The translations under genes were made by a program, and so were the position numbers. Source: Gonocerus acuteangulatus (taxonomy: Eukaryota > Arthropoda > Insecta > Hemiptera > Coreidae). Taken from it: a stretch of DNA of 64,000 nucleotides. This document shows positions 31,585 to 41,648 of this stretch, piece by piece. The stretch is taken from positions 120,894,685 through 120,958,684 of the forward strand of contig OX328132.1 of NCBI GenBank assembly GCA_946811695.1. Direction: 5' to 3'. The notes under the pieces are model-generated. The model was not told the origin of the DNA, did not search any database, and was given only the letters and a program-made list of their open reading frames with translations. Position 1 is the first letter of the stretch. Each line of letters starts with the position of its first letter.

Positions 31585-31838
31585 AAAATGCCCATAGAGT
31601 GGTGCCAGCAAGCCCATCATTTAAAAAATAAAAACAAAAATCTACATATAAGCGGAAGAATATGAAAATACGGAGAGTAAAAAACGGAGTTTTGAAGAGG
31701 AATGGCGTTGGTAGGTGTGGTGGGGATTGGTATGCGCGCGCAGCTCCCACTTCAACACTTCTCTCTCAAGGTCTTCCTCTTTTAAGCAATTTAAAAATTT
31801 TCAATATTCTATTCTGTCCTGTATGTATATATATATAT
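31376..31838. other. Unassigned segment with a (TA)n tract
   Basis: (TA)n at 31533-31577. A GC-richer patch at 31680-31770 contains GCGCGCGC. No gene supported. Confidence 0.5.
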
Positions 31839-31844
31839 ATATAC

Positions 31845-31921
31845 TAATTCTTTATTTGGCATCGCGTTTTTTGCACTTGCAGGGAGGATTGGAAAAGGCT
31901 GTATTTGATTTGGATATATAT
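31845..31921. repeat. 78-bp direct repeat, copy 1
   Basis: ACTAATTCTTTATTTGGCAT through AGGCTGTATTTGATTTGGAT, exactly repeated at 32275-32351. Both copies are bordered by TA tracts. Confidence 0.95.
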
Positions 31922-32000
31922 ATAACACAACATATATTTTATACGAATCATTGGCCGATTTCAGTTAAAGATCTTTTGAATACATATAATTCAAGTTTTT

Positions 32001-32072
32001 TTTTAAGTTATTCCAATGGAGCATATGTTACCATCAAGTTATTCCAATGTGGAGCATATGTTACCATCAATT
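32001..32072. repeat. Tandem duplication of about 33 bp
   Basis: AAGTTATTCCAATG(T)GGAGCATATGTTACCATC occurs twice in a row. Confidence 0.9.
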
Positions 32073-32189
32073 CCATGGACATACTAGGTAAATAAATAAT
32101 TTGTAGAAACTGTAAATTCACACTATAATAAAAAAACATTGTTGGACTATAAGACAAAGGCCTTATTGCAAGCTTGCTATAGAGGGGAA

Positions 32190-32190
32190 G

Positions 32191-32232
<42 letters not shown>

Positions 32233-32346
32233 AGAATTAGTATAAATACATATATATATATATATATGTATTTATACTAATTCTTTATTTGGCATCGCGT
32301 TTTTTGCACTTGCAGGGAGGATTGGAAAAGGCTGTATTTGATTTGG

Positions 32347-32351
<5 letters not shown>
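32190..32351. repeat. TA-centred palindrome and second copy of the 78-bp repeat
   Basis: AAGAATTAGTATAAATACA, a (TA)n centre, then TGTATTTATACTAATTCTT form a perfect palindrome (about 32231-32286). Its right arm is the start of the 78-bp repeat copy (32275-32351). Confidence 0.9.

Positions 32352-32428
<77 letters not shown>
32347..32428. repeat. (TA)n microsatellite
   Basis: About 40 TA units with one GTA interruption. Confidence 0.96.
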
Positions 32429-32434
<6 letters not shown>

Positions 32435-32815
32435 TAAGTTATTTATTTATTTCTATTAGTTTCCTTTTTTCTGTAACCCTGCAAAAGCCATTTATTTTGT
32501 TCTACATGGCCCCATACACAATGTATTTATACATATTATCATATGATTTTTTTTATATGATTTATAAATTAAAAAAACAAAACATAAAAGACATATAAAT
32601 TCAGTTTCTTACTGCTTTTTAGAAATAATAAACAATTAATCTCTTTTATTTATTCATATGAAACTACAAAAATCAATTAATTTTCAAAAATTTGTTTATG
32701 TTTATGAATTGTTTTTCGATAAATGTTTATATATCATATATACTTATATATTTCAAAAATGATCAAAAGTCATTATTATACTATAAAAAATAAATAAACT
32801 AAGACTGTACAAAAT
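32429..32815. other. Unassigned AT-rich segment
   Basis: No feature supported. Confidence 0.5.
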
Positions 32816-32816
32816 T

Positions 32817-33125
32817 ACATTGTTCATGGTAAGATGTAGCATATCCATTGTTCATGGGAAGATGTAGCATATACACTGTTTATGGGGATATGTAGCATAT
32901 ACATTGTTCATGGGAAGATGTAGCATATACACTGTTTATGGGAATATGTAGCATATACATTGTTCATGGGAAGATGTAGCATATACACTGTTTATGGGGA
33001 TATGTAGCATATATATTGGTCATGGGTGCATGTAGCATATACATTGTTTATGGGAATATGTAGCATATACATTGTTCATGGGAAGATGTAGCATATACAT
33101 TGTTTATGGGAATATGTAGCATATG
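32817..33125. repeat. 28-bp minisatellite, about 11 units
   Basis: The unit is ACATTGTTCATGGGAAGATG plus TAGCATAT. Variants with CACTGTTTATGGGGATATG alternate with it, giving a partly alternating two-type pattern. Confidence 0.95.
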
Positions 33126-33400
33126 ATAAATGGCCATTGCAGGGTTACAGCAGAGGGAAAATTAAATTTAGATGAAATAGATGTTCATATGAAATGGTGT
33201 TTTAATAGTTTTTGACTTTAAAAGTTTTAATGAACAAAACATATTATATTCATATAAGTTTATATAGTATGTATATAGGTGAAAAATGTTATGGTGAATG
33301 TTATGGTTGGGGTGAATGTTAGGATTTAACAATGTGGAGACCACTAGATGAGAATGCGCCAATATTTAGAGATTAAACTATTGGAAGAGAACTAAAGAAA
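33126..33400. other. Unassigned AT-rich segment
   Basis: Nothing recognised. Confidence 0.5.
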
Positions 33401-33404
33401 AATG

Positions 33405-33700
33405 CACAAATATGTAGTGGGTTGAACAATTGAGCGACCACACATATGTAGGGGTCGAATGATTGGGAGACCACAAATATGAAGGGTTGAATCATTGGGA
33501 GACCACAAATATGTAGGGATTGAATGATTGGGAGACCACAAATATGTGGGGGGATGATTGGGAGGCCACAAATATGTGGGGGCTGAATGATTGGGAGACC
33601 ACAAATATGTGGGGGATGATTGGGAGGCCACAAATATGTAGGGGCTGAATGATTGGGAGACCACAAATATGTAGGGATTGAATGATTGGGAGAACACAAA
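33405..33700. repeat. Minisatellite of 30-33 bp (about nine units)
   Basis: Units contain GAATGATTGGGAGACCACAA and ATATGTAGGG with small length changes. The open minus-strand frames across it, rich in HICGLPII-type repeats, are a by-product of the repeat. Confidence 0.93.
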
Positions 33701-33757
33701 TAAATTCAAAGGGGAGTCCACTATATGGGAATGTACAAGAGCTTAAAAGAAATAATA

Positions 33758-33932
33758 TATATATATATATATATATACATTCTTGTAGATGACCCAAAAT
33801 ATATAAATTCTTTTTGATGTTAGGAGACATGGGGTCGTTAAAACAGTCATCTTGTCTTCATACTACTTTATTTAGCCCGACATGTTTCAGATGACTCCTT
33901 TAACGACCCCATGCCTCCTAACATCAAAAATA

Positions 33933-33985
<53 letters not shown>
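33758..33985. repeat. Hairpin module between TA tracts, copy 2
   Basis: (TA)n, GATGACCCAAAATATATAAA, then GATGTTAGGAGACATGGGGT...ACCCCATGCCTCCTAACATC (arms at about 33817-33842 and 33900-33927), then (TA)n. The loop contains CCCGACATGTTTCAGATGAC. Layout and the GATGACCCAA entry match 22090-22232. Confidence 0.75.
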
Positions 33986-33987
<2 letters not shown>

Positions 33988-34029
33988 CACATATTTATAA
34001 ACATATATTTGATATATTTTAGTAAGTGT

Positions 34030-35175
34030 TTATGTATTCTCCTTAGTTGACTTACCACAGTCAAATCCTTGCACATCTGTGAATTCCCTTATACTGGTAT
34101 CACCATAGTTAAGTCATAAGATACTTTGTATTTCACAGAGTGGTAGCACTGTAGTAAATTCTCCACATGAATGTGCTTTAACCCTAGTTGTCTTACCATA
34201 GTCAAATTCTTGCGCATCTATGAATTCCCCTATACTGGCATCACCGCATCACCATTGTTAAGTCATAAGATACTTTGTATTTCACAGAGTGGTAGCCCTA
34301 TAGTTAATTCCCCACATATATGTACCTTACCCCTAGTTGTCTTACCAAAGTAAAATCCTTGCACATCTGTGAATTCCCTTATAGTGGTCACATCATTGTC
34401 AAGTCTTAACATACTTTGTATTTCACAGAGTGGTAGCACTATAGTAAATTCTCCACATGAGTGTGCTTTAACCCTAGTTGTTTTACCATAGTCAAATTCT
34501 TGCACATCTGTGAATTCCCCTATACTGGCATCACCGCATCACCATTGTTAAGTCATAAGATACTTTGTATTTCACAGAGTGGTAGCCCTATAGTTAATTC
34601 CCCACATATATGTGCTTTACCCCTAGTTGTCTTACCACAGTCAAATCCTTGTACATCTGTGAATTCCCTTATAGTGGTCACATCATTGTCAAGTCTTAAC
34701 ATACTTTGTATTTCACAGAGTGGTAGCACTATAGTAAATTCTCCACATGAATGTGCTTTAACCCTAGTTGTCTTACCATAGTCAAATTCTTGCACATCTG
34801 TGAATTCCCCTATACTGGCATCACCGCATCACCATTGTTAAGTCATAAGATACTTTGTATTTCACAGAGTGGTAGCCCTATAGTTAATTCCCCACATATA
34901 TGTGCTTTACCCCTAGTTGTCTTACCACAGTCAAATCCTTGTACATCTGTGAATTCCCTTATAGTGGTCACATCATTGTCAAGTCTTAACATACTTTGTA
35001 TTTCACAGAGTGGTAGCACTATAGTAAATTCTCCACATGAATGTGCTTTACCCCTAGTTGTCTTACCATAGTCAAAACCTTGCTGATTCGTAGATTCTCC
35101 TACTGTAGTCTGGCCATTGTTAAATCCTAACATACATTGTATATCTCAGAATGGTAGTCCTATAGTAAAATCCAC
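34030..35175. repeat. Higher-order tandem array: 290-bp dimers of 145-bp units
   Basis: Landmarks CCTAGTTGTCTTACCA, CATCTGTGAATTCCC, ACTTTGTATTTCACAGAGTG and GTTAATTCCCCACAT recur every ~145 bases. Alternate units (types A and B) differ, for example GCATCACCGCATCACCATTG versus GGTCACATCATTGTCAAG, so near-identity returns every 290 bases (34171, 34461, 34751). The last unit (35070-35175) is diverged. Confidence 0.93.
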
Positions 35176-35925
35176 ACATATTTGTACAATCTTTCCCACC
35201 ATATTCAGATCCTTCCTCTAAATTTGGGGCACATAATAAATAGTTAGCAAAAGCCAGGAAAGATAATGCCCAGAATAAATATTAAATAAAAAAGGATGAT
35301 TTTCGGATCTTGACTTGATCCAAAACGTTGCATTGAGAAGTGAAAAAATAAAATTTGAATTGGTTGTGATAGCAGTAGAAAAGAAATGTTGCTTTGATAA
35401 ATGTTTGATCAGAGATGTGTTAGTTGTTGGTATAAAATTGAAATCTTGTATTATAACCATTGTTTTCCTAAGATTTTCGAATATTGTATCAGATTCTGGA
35501 TTTGGGGCATTATTTTAGTGAATATTCTGAGCCTGTTGTAGAAAAAGCCTTGAAGTAAACCAGGAAGAGGGGGAAGAACTGAGGCCATCGATGACTCAGC
35601 ACGAAGGGCCCAAGCTGCGTTGTAGTATCGTCCACATATTGCTCCAAGATATTACAGGGTTCAGTAGAAAACAGAAATTAGTATCTCAAGAACTACTGAA
35701 TCCTGTCTGTTCATATTAAACACCCTGCACTGTCACTATGCCCACACCCCTTGAAGACTCCTCAAGATACACCAAAGAAGTTGAGGTACATAAATTTTCA
35801 ATATCTTATACATTCCCTCCCTTAATATTTCATCCGCAAATTTGTACATTTCCGGAATGGCCTCTACATAATTAAACCCCTACATAAATGTGCATTCGCC
35901 TTGGTTAATTTCATAGTTAAATATT
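35176..35925. other. Unassigned segment
   Basis: A GC-richer patch at 35560-35770 reads openly for 40-50 codons on the minus strand (AAWALRAESSM region) but I do not recognise it. It may be a retroelement fragment. Confidence 0.4.
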
Positions 35926-36300
35926 TAAATATATCTGCATCCCCCTAGTGTCTCCCATAAGTGGTATCCCTACATGTATAAGCAATATCTTCTAGTGGTC
36001 TCTTCTTAGTTAAATCTTTACATATATCTGCATCCTCCTAGTGTCTCCCATCAGTGATATCCCTACATGTATAAGCAATATTCTAGTGGTCTCTTCTTAG
36101 TTAAATCTTTACAAATAACTGCATCCCCCTAGTGTCTCCTATCAGTGATATCCCTACACATATAAGCAAAATCTTCTAAGTGATCTTGTAATAGTTCAAT
36201 TCCTAACTTTATGTACATACTTTCTTAGTGGTCTCCCCATAGGTAAATCTTTATATACAGGTTCATTCCTACTGAGTTGTCTCCCCATAGGTAAATCCTA
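35926..36300. repeat. About 100-bp tandem repeat (three units and degenerate flanks)
   Basis: CTGCATCC(C/T)CCTAGTGTCTCC, CCCTACATGTATAAGCAA and AGTGGTCTCTTCTTAGTTAA recur at about 35935, 36030 and 36120. Flanks to about 35870 and 36430 are degenerate relatives. Confidence 0.8.
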
Positions 36301-37140
36301 ACATACATATAATTTCCCCAGAAGTATCCATATAGTAAAGTTCTCACATATATGTTCAATCCGCCCCCTCCCAGTTAAATCCTTGCACATTTATGCAAAG
36401 TGTTTTCTCCATCGCTAAATCTGTTAATGGTCTCCCAATACTTCAAACCCTTAATATTTTAAAATTTAAAATAATCATAGAAAGTAAATATATGTTACCT
36501 TTCATGATAATCTTATAAATCAATAATAATCTTATTAAGCAATAAGAAAATAAAAATACTGATAATACCAGCTAACCATTCATAATGTATGTACCAATAA
36601 CATATGTAATGATTTGTGTACAAACAATATACTAAAATATTTAGTTGTGTACAAATTGAAAACATTATTTCGTTATAAACAAATGTTAAAAAGTATTGCC
36701 AATTTAAAAATATAACACAGATTAGTAACATGAAAATTGATTCAAATAATGATTAGAGAACATTGTGTTTTGCTTTTTCTAATATTGACCAAGCTAACCT
36801 TGATTTTGCTTAGAATATGTACTTTAAAACAGAAATCTCTTTTATCCGTTATAATATAAGAATGAAATAAATATAATATATTTTTTTATAATAGACAAAT
36901 TAGAAACAAATTATAACCTGGATACCATTGAAATTATGAATATATGATATAGAATCAAAAAAATCGTTTTATAAAAACTTATCCAGCATACAAAAACTAT
37001 ATCTGTTAGCTTTGTCATATCATTCATTGATAAATCATTTTAAATTTGATAATATAATGAATTTGAGTAGATATGAAAACAAAACAAACATTGTAAAAAA
37101 TCTTGGAAAGTATAAATGAAAATAAATGTGTTATTTACCC
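36301..37140. other. Unassigned AT-rich segment
   Basis: No feature supported. Confidence 0.5.
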
Positions 37141-37145
37141 TTATA

Positions 37146-37264
37146 AAGTCCTGTTCTTTTTGGAAATTAACTGCTGAACATGAACAATTGATAAATTTAT
37201 TGAAAAAAGTCAATAAGCTCCACAGTTTTTCAGAGGCGGCTGATGTCCTTTTACTTACCTGAAA
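37146..37264 (+). other. Possible short coding exon (terminal)
   Basis: After a TTACCCTTATAAAG acceptor-like sequence, the plus strand reads KLTAEHEQLINLLKKVNKLH then SFSEAADVLLLT and a stop, about 35 codons. The heptad-like hydrophobic spacing and balanced composition look more protein-like than the AT-rich surroundings. I do not recognise the protein. Chance ORF or pseudo-exon remain possible. Confidence 0.35.
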
Positions 37265-38108
37265 TATAGATTTATGTATGCATATATTCATAAATAAATA
37301 AAAATAGATTAAATAGGGAAAGAATTCTCTTATTCTATAAAACAAATATAACCTCAAGACTGATTTTTTATGAAAATATAATACCAGGGTGCAATGATAT
37401 GGGTCTGATACTCACATTAGACTCTCCTTAAATTCCACAACTTGCCTAAAAGCAGTTTGTTTTAATTTTATAATTGATAAATAGGCGAAACACATGATAT
37501 TAAAACAAATGAAGTTATTGTAAAAATAAGTTAACATAACATTTAAAAGAAGCTAAGTCACCAATTGCAGGGATAAAATAAACTGTACTATAAAAAATGT
37601 TACTTATTTCCTACATAAGCTGGATTGTGTGCACAAAAGATGGTATTATATGTATATATAATATGAAATCATGCATGTACATAAGATTTATAAAGTTCCT
37701 TTCACCATTTCTAATCTTGAAGGAAGTTTTTCTTTCAAGATTATTGAATATAATAGTTATGAATAAAACACTGGAATTAAATATTTCTCCCCCAAAAATT
37801 ATAAGGACACATTTAACTTTCACATAGATAGAGCTTCAGTTTATGACAAAATATTGATTAATTTAATAATGTAATATAATATTTAAACGAAATATACCAT
37901 TTAGGCTTACAAAATAGATAAAAATATTATAAGGATGCATATTTTTATTAATGAAATGATAGGCGAAAAAATGTGATTTAACATTTCTCTAAAGGGGCAG
38001 AATTTGTCTACATACTAGTTCTAGGATTTTAGAAAATCATCAATATACGGATAATTAAGTGATGGCTTACGAATTTTGGGATAATAATCCAGTAAATCAA
38101 AGGGCTAA
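37265..38108. other. Unassigned AT-rich segment
   Basis: No feature supported. Confidence 0.5.
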
Positions 38109-38111
38109 AGT

Positions 38112-38182
38112 CTCTTCGATCTGATCCAAAACGTGGTCAAGAAAGAAAAGGACACCAAGATGGCCGTCAGGACAATGTACAG
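38112..38182 (+). other. Possible coding exon with donor site
   Basis: The plus strand reads LFDLIQNVVKKEKDTKMAVR then TMYR, with third positions richer in G and C than nearby DNA, and is followed by CAG|GTATGAG at about 38180, a good donor. The acceptor is unclear. Unrecognised protein. A decayed retrogene piece is the alternative. Confidence 0.35.
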
Positions 38183-38189
38183 GTATGAG

Positions 38190-39284
38190 CATAGAGGTTA
38201 GTTAATACAGTAACCAGCAAACCAATGTAATCTTCATGGAATTTATGGGAACCGAATATCAAAAATCTATTGCCGTATTCGTTTTTCGCTTCTCCCTTCT
38301 GTATTTCTACAGTTTGGCAACATCTAATATATCTTAAAAAATAAAATAAAAATATGGTTTGATTATTTTGAAAAAATATATTTTGCAATATTTTCATTAA
38401 CTAAATCGAAAAATCCAAGGGTCTGTATTGCATCGTAAGACGCTGGTATATTAAAATTGAGATAATAAGAGACGGCCAAAAATCAAAGCAGCTTTTGAGA
38501 TATAGTATTAAAAGAGGCTCGGATTTTAAGAGTTAGTGAATAATAAGAAACTGCCAAAACTCCAGCTTGAGAAAGGTTATATTTAAAAAAAAAAAAAAAA
38601 AAAGTTATCCTCTTTACCATAGATATTTGATCATAATTAATTAGGGTATATTTGTTGGTAATTAATCTTGATGATGATATATGAAAATACCAACTGTAAT
38701 CTATTTCTTTATTCCTGGTGTATTCTGTCTATAACTTACATTTACGTGTATCGGTGTATAGAAATATTCAGAATAAAATGTATTTTATGTGTCATTACAA
38801 TATACCAACGTCGAAAAAATATACACCGTGACTTGTCTGCATTTTAAATTTGAATCTTCATTAGCTCAAAGTCATGAGGTTGATTGATAAATTTGTAAAT
38901 AAAAAAAAATAATAAATAGAAAAAACAAATATCATATTTTCGGTATTTAGACATCCATAAAGAACGTAAATCCACAGGATGACTTATTTTGTCAGTTGAG
39001 TAATTTATTACAGGCTGGGTAGGCTTTAAGGGTAGTCGGAAACCCCAATCCTTAGGTAAAATCTTTAGTGGTCACGAGACAAGCATTAAAGTCACGTGAG
39101 ATTTACCTCTCCTTTGCAATGTTCAATGTTTGTGGAGTTTAATATCAAAAGCGGTAATGTCCATTTTCAGAACCGATCAAAAATCAATCGCAATTAAAAA
39201 AAAAACCCTTTGTATTATGTTATTAAACCAATTCTACTTAAATAAACAAATCACCGAGGATACAACCTTTGTCTGTGCAATAAT
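38190..39284. other. Unassigned AT-rich segment
   Basis: Includes an A run at about 38584-38601. No gene recognised. Confidence 0.5.
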
Positions 39285-39299
39285 GCGTTCAAATACATT

Positions 39300-39386
39300 A
39301 TTGAGATGATGATAGAGACATTACATTTACTAAATACATTCTATGAACTCACTTGGATGTATGTTCCTATTACCTGAGTGCTCAGT
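39300..39386 (+). ncRNA. Candidate box C/D snoRNA, copy 1
   Basis: Stem ATTGAG (39300-39305), C box ATGATGA (39306-39312), D box CTGA (39374-39377), three bases, then CTCAGT (39381-39386). The flanks pair as six base pairs including one G-U. At 87 nt the size suits a C/D snoRNA, which guides 2'-O-methylation in the nucleolus. The 11 bases TGTTCCTATTA, one base from the D box, are the presumed guide. Internal C'/D' boxes are poor (CTAA, CTATGAA). Target identity is unproven. Confidence 0.55.
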
Positions 39387-39431
39387 TATCTTCCATAACA
39401 TGAACAGTACAAAAGTGTGTTCAAATACATT

Positions 39432-39518
39432 ATTGAGATGATGATAGAGACATTACATTTACTAAATACATTCTATGAACTCACTTGGATGTATGTTCCT
39501 ATTACCTGAGTGCTCAGT
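39432..39518 (+). ncRNA. Candidate box C/D snoRNA, copy 2
   Basis: Same boxes, terminal stem and guide segment as copy 1, offset by 132 bases. Confidence 0.55.
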
Positions 39519-39563
39519 TATCTTGCATGACATGAACAGTACAATAGTGCGTTCAAATACATT

Positions 39564-39650
39564 ATTGAGATGATGATAGAGACATTACATTTACTAAATA
39601 CATTCTACGAACTCACTTGGATGTATGTTCCTATTACCTGAGTGCTCAGT
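39564..39650 (+). ncRNA. Candidate box C/D snoRNA, copy 3
   Basis: Same boxes, stem and guide. One interior difference (TTCTACGAAC for TTCTATGAAC). Confidence 0.55.
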
Positions 39651-39695
39651 TATCTTGCATGACATGAACAGTACAATAGTGCGTTCAAATACATT

Positions 39696-39782
39696 ATTGA
39701 GATGATGATAGAGACATTACATTTACTAAATACATTCTATGAACTCACTTGGATGTATGTTCCTATTACCTGAGTGCTCAGT
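39696..39782 (+). ncRNA. Candidate box C/D snoRNA, copy 4
   Basis: Same boxes, stem and guide. Confidence 0.55.
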
Positions 39783-39827
39783 TATCTTGCATGACATGAA
39801 CAGTACAATAGTGCGTTCAAATACATT

Positions 39828-39914
39828 ATTGAGATGATGATAGAGACATTACATTTACTAAATATATTCTATGAACTCACTTGGATGTATGTTCCTATTA
39901 CCTGAGTGCTCAGT
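39828..39914 (+). ncRNA. Candidate box C/D snoRNA, copy 5
   Basis: Same boxes, stem and guide. One interior change (AAATATATTC for AAATACATTC). The sixth unit is broken before its C box. Confidence 0.55.
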
Positions 39915-39965
39915 TATCTTCCATGACATGAACAGTACAATAGTGCGTTCAAATACATTATTGTA

Positions 39966-41589
39966 TTATATTATTATTATTATGTTAATTATAAATTGTA
40001 TAAATAATTTCATCATTTCATTTAATGATTATTTGATCTAGGAATACATTTTACTTTTACAAAAAGCAATCTAAGGCCTATTCTGGTCGAGACTCCGGTG
40101 TATAATGCTACTTAACGGTTCGGAAATATTTTGATATAAATATATAATATATGAATTTTTATTTAATGTAAATTCATTTATGAAAATATTAGCCCAGTTG
40201 TTGAGGGGTTGGAACCACCCATGAAAGACTAGTAAAATATTCCATTCGAAAGTTACTAGTAGAACTCCTAGTGAAAATATATCCATAGAACTGAGGCGAA
40301 CGGCTGAAGTGGGAAAGGGTCCTTGGGTTTTTACGGGTACATTGACCTGAAACTGAGCTTGCACTTGGGGCATCAGCTATCAGCAGGATTTCTACCCAAC
40401 ACTACTCATGTAAAATACATCCAGAATTGAGCAGGAAACCTACTTCGTACTTTATATATTACATATATTGAACAATCTCCACCAAACCTGACAGTTAATG
40501 AGTGACTATGAGATGTGATTTAACAATGGTGAGTATTTCTTGGCAAACATTTAAGCCATAATATTATAAACGTTTTTCTCCCTAAAAACAGAAGCAATCA
40601 TCTACAAAAGTTGTAGCAATAATTAAAAATCTTCATTCGTAGAATAAAATCGATTGCCCTTCTTCAAAATTGTTTTCTTGGAGAAACAATTAGATGTTGA
40701 AGACTTCTTCGTCGAAGTTGGAGGCCGTTTGAAATATTTAGCTTTTCATTTCCATATATATTTTCTGATAACAATACAATCTTCCAGTTCTATAGAAAAT
40801 ACACCGACCACATTTTACAATATGAAATTTAAAACGAGAACGTCCTGCAGTAAGGACTAAAACTCACTTTAGTTTAATAATTTTAACTCGTGATTATATA
40901 AAGCGCAATTTAATTAAAAAATGTTCTTGAAAGTTATAGTTACTTCCTAAAAAAACATTGTTAACGTAATTAAATCTGTGTAATATTTTATCAAGAACAT
41001 TAAAACCAGAGCTACTTTATTGTGTGCAGAATTATTTAAATACATAATTATGAAGAAAACTAAGTAAATTATGTGATTATAATCATTAATTCTTCATCTT
41101 TTGTATCATTAATATAAATATATAATCGTTTATGTAATGGTTATTTATGTGATATTTTTGAATACGTAATTTATACGTTTGTTGTTCATAGATATTATAG
41201 CATATCTTTTTTTAGGAATCCTAGACTAATCCTTATTGCATATTTAATTCCTTATTATAAGAAGTTTACTCGAGTTATCCTGTGATATATAAAGATAAAA
41301 TAATAAAAATATATTTTTTGCAAAATTTGACAATATGAATATAGAATTTTTAGTTTTTTTTTAAATGATTTACTTTATAATTTAAGTTTAAAACATAATT
41401 TAATCAATTCGAACTTATATATTTCGGTTAGTGGTTTTTAATTTAACATTCGTATAATTGAATGTTATCAGGAAATAAAAAACCTAAATGTGACGTAATA
41501 AAACATACAATATGGCTTCAATCATTGAATTAGTACTCTTTACCAATGAAATCACTCACAACTCACAACGCACTGTGATTGCGTCGTCA
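39966..41589. other. Unassigned AT-rich segment
   Basis: A 100-codon minus frame (40373-40071) and a 68-codon plus frame (40654-40860) show no recognised motif. No gene called. Confidence 0.5.
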
Positions 41590-41600
41590 CCTTTTCTGCC
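41580..41600 (+). promoter_or_regulatory. TCT/5'TOP-type initiator
   Basis: GTCACCTTTTCTGCC fits the YC(+1)TTTTC initiator of 5'TOP genes (ribosomal proteins and snoRNA hosts) with the start at the C near 41590-41591. No TATA box lies upstream. The local sequence is less AT-rich than its surroundings. Confidence 0.45.
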
Positions 41601-41648
41601 ATTTTGGACGCTTCTTTCTGCCTAGCTGGTTCTTCATCACATTAGCAG
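41591..41648 (+). other. Candidate non-coding first exon of a TOP transcript
   Basis: It runs from CTTTTCTGCCATTTTGG to AGCAG|GTACTT at 41648/41649, a good donor. The 58 bases contain no ATG. With the exon-like cassettes downstream it could start a snoRNA host transcript; a ribosomal-protein gene with a non-coding first exon would look the same. Confidence 0.4.

Larger units (their letters stand above)
39285..39965 (+). repeat. 132-bp tandem array (five full units and a partial sixth)
   Basis: The unit starting TTCAAATACATTATTGAG recurs at 39288, 39420, 39552, 39684 and 39816, with the partial at 39948. Units differ at only a few bases. Each full unit holds one box C/D snoRNA-like segment, annotated separately. 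Confidence 0.97.

Noticed and set aside
32338..32598. Open frames of alternating isoleucine and tyrosine
   Set aside because: They are translations of (TA)n microsatellites and occur at every such tract.
33373..33830. Long minus-strand frames with HICGLPII repeats
   Set aside because: They come from a 30-33-bp minisatellite and differ freely between frames.
34171..35133. Repeated 80-106-codon frames on both strands
   Set aside because: They follow the 290-bp higher-order repeat, which is not a multiple of three, and show no protein features.
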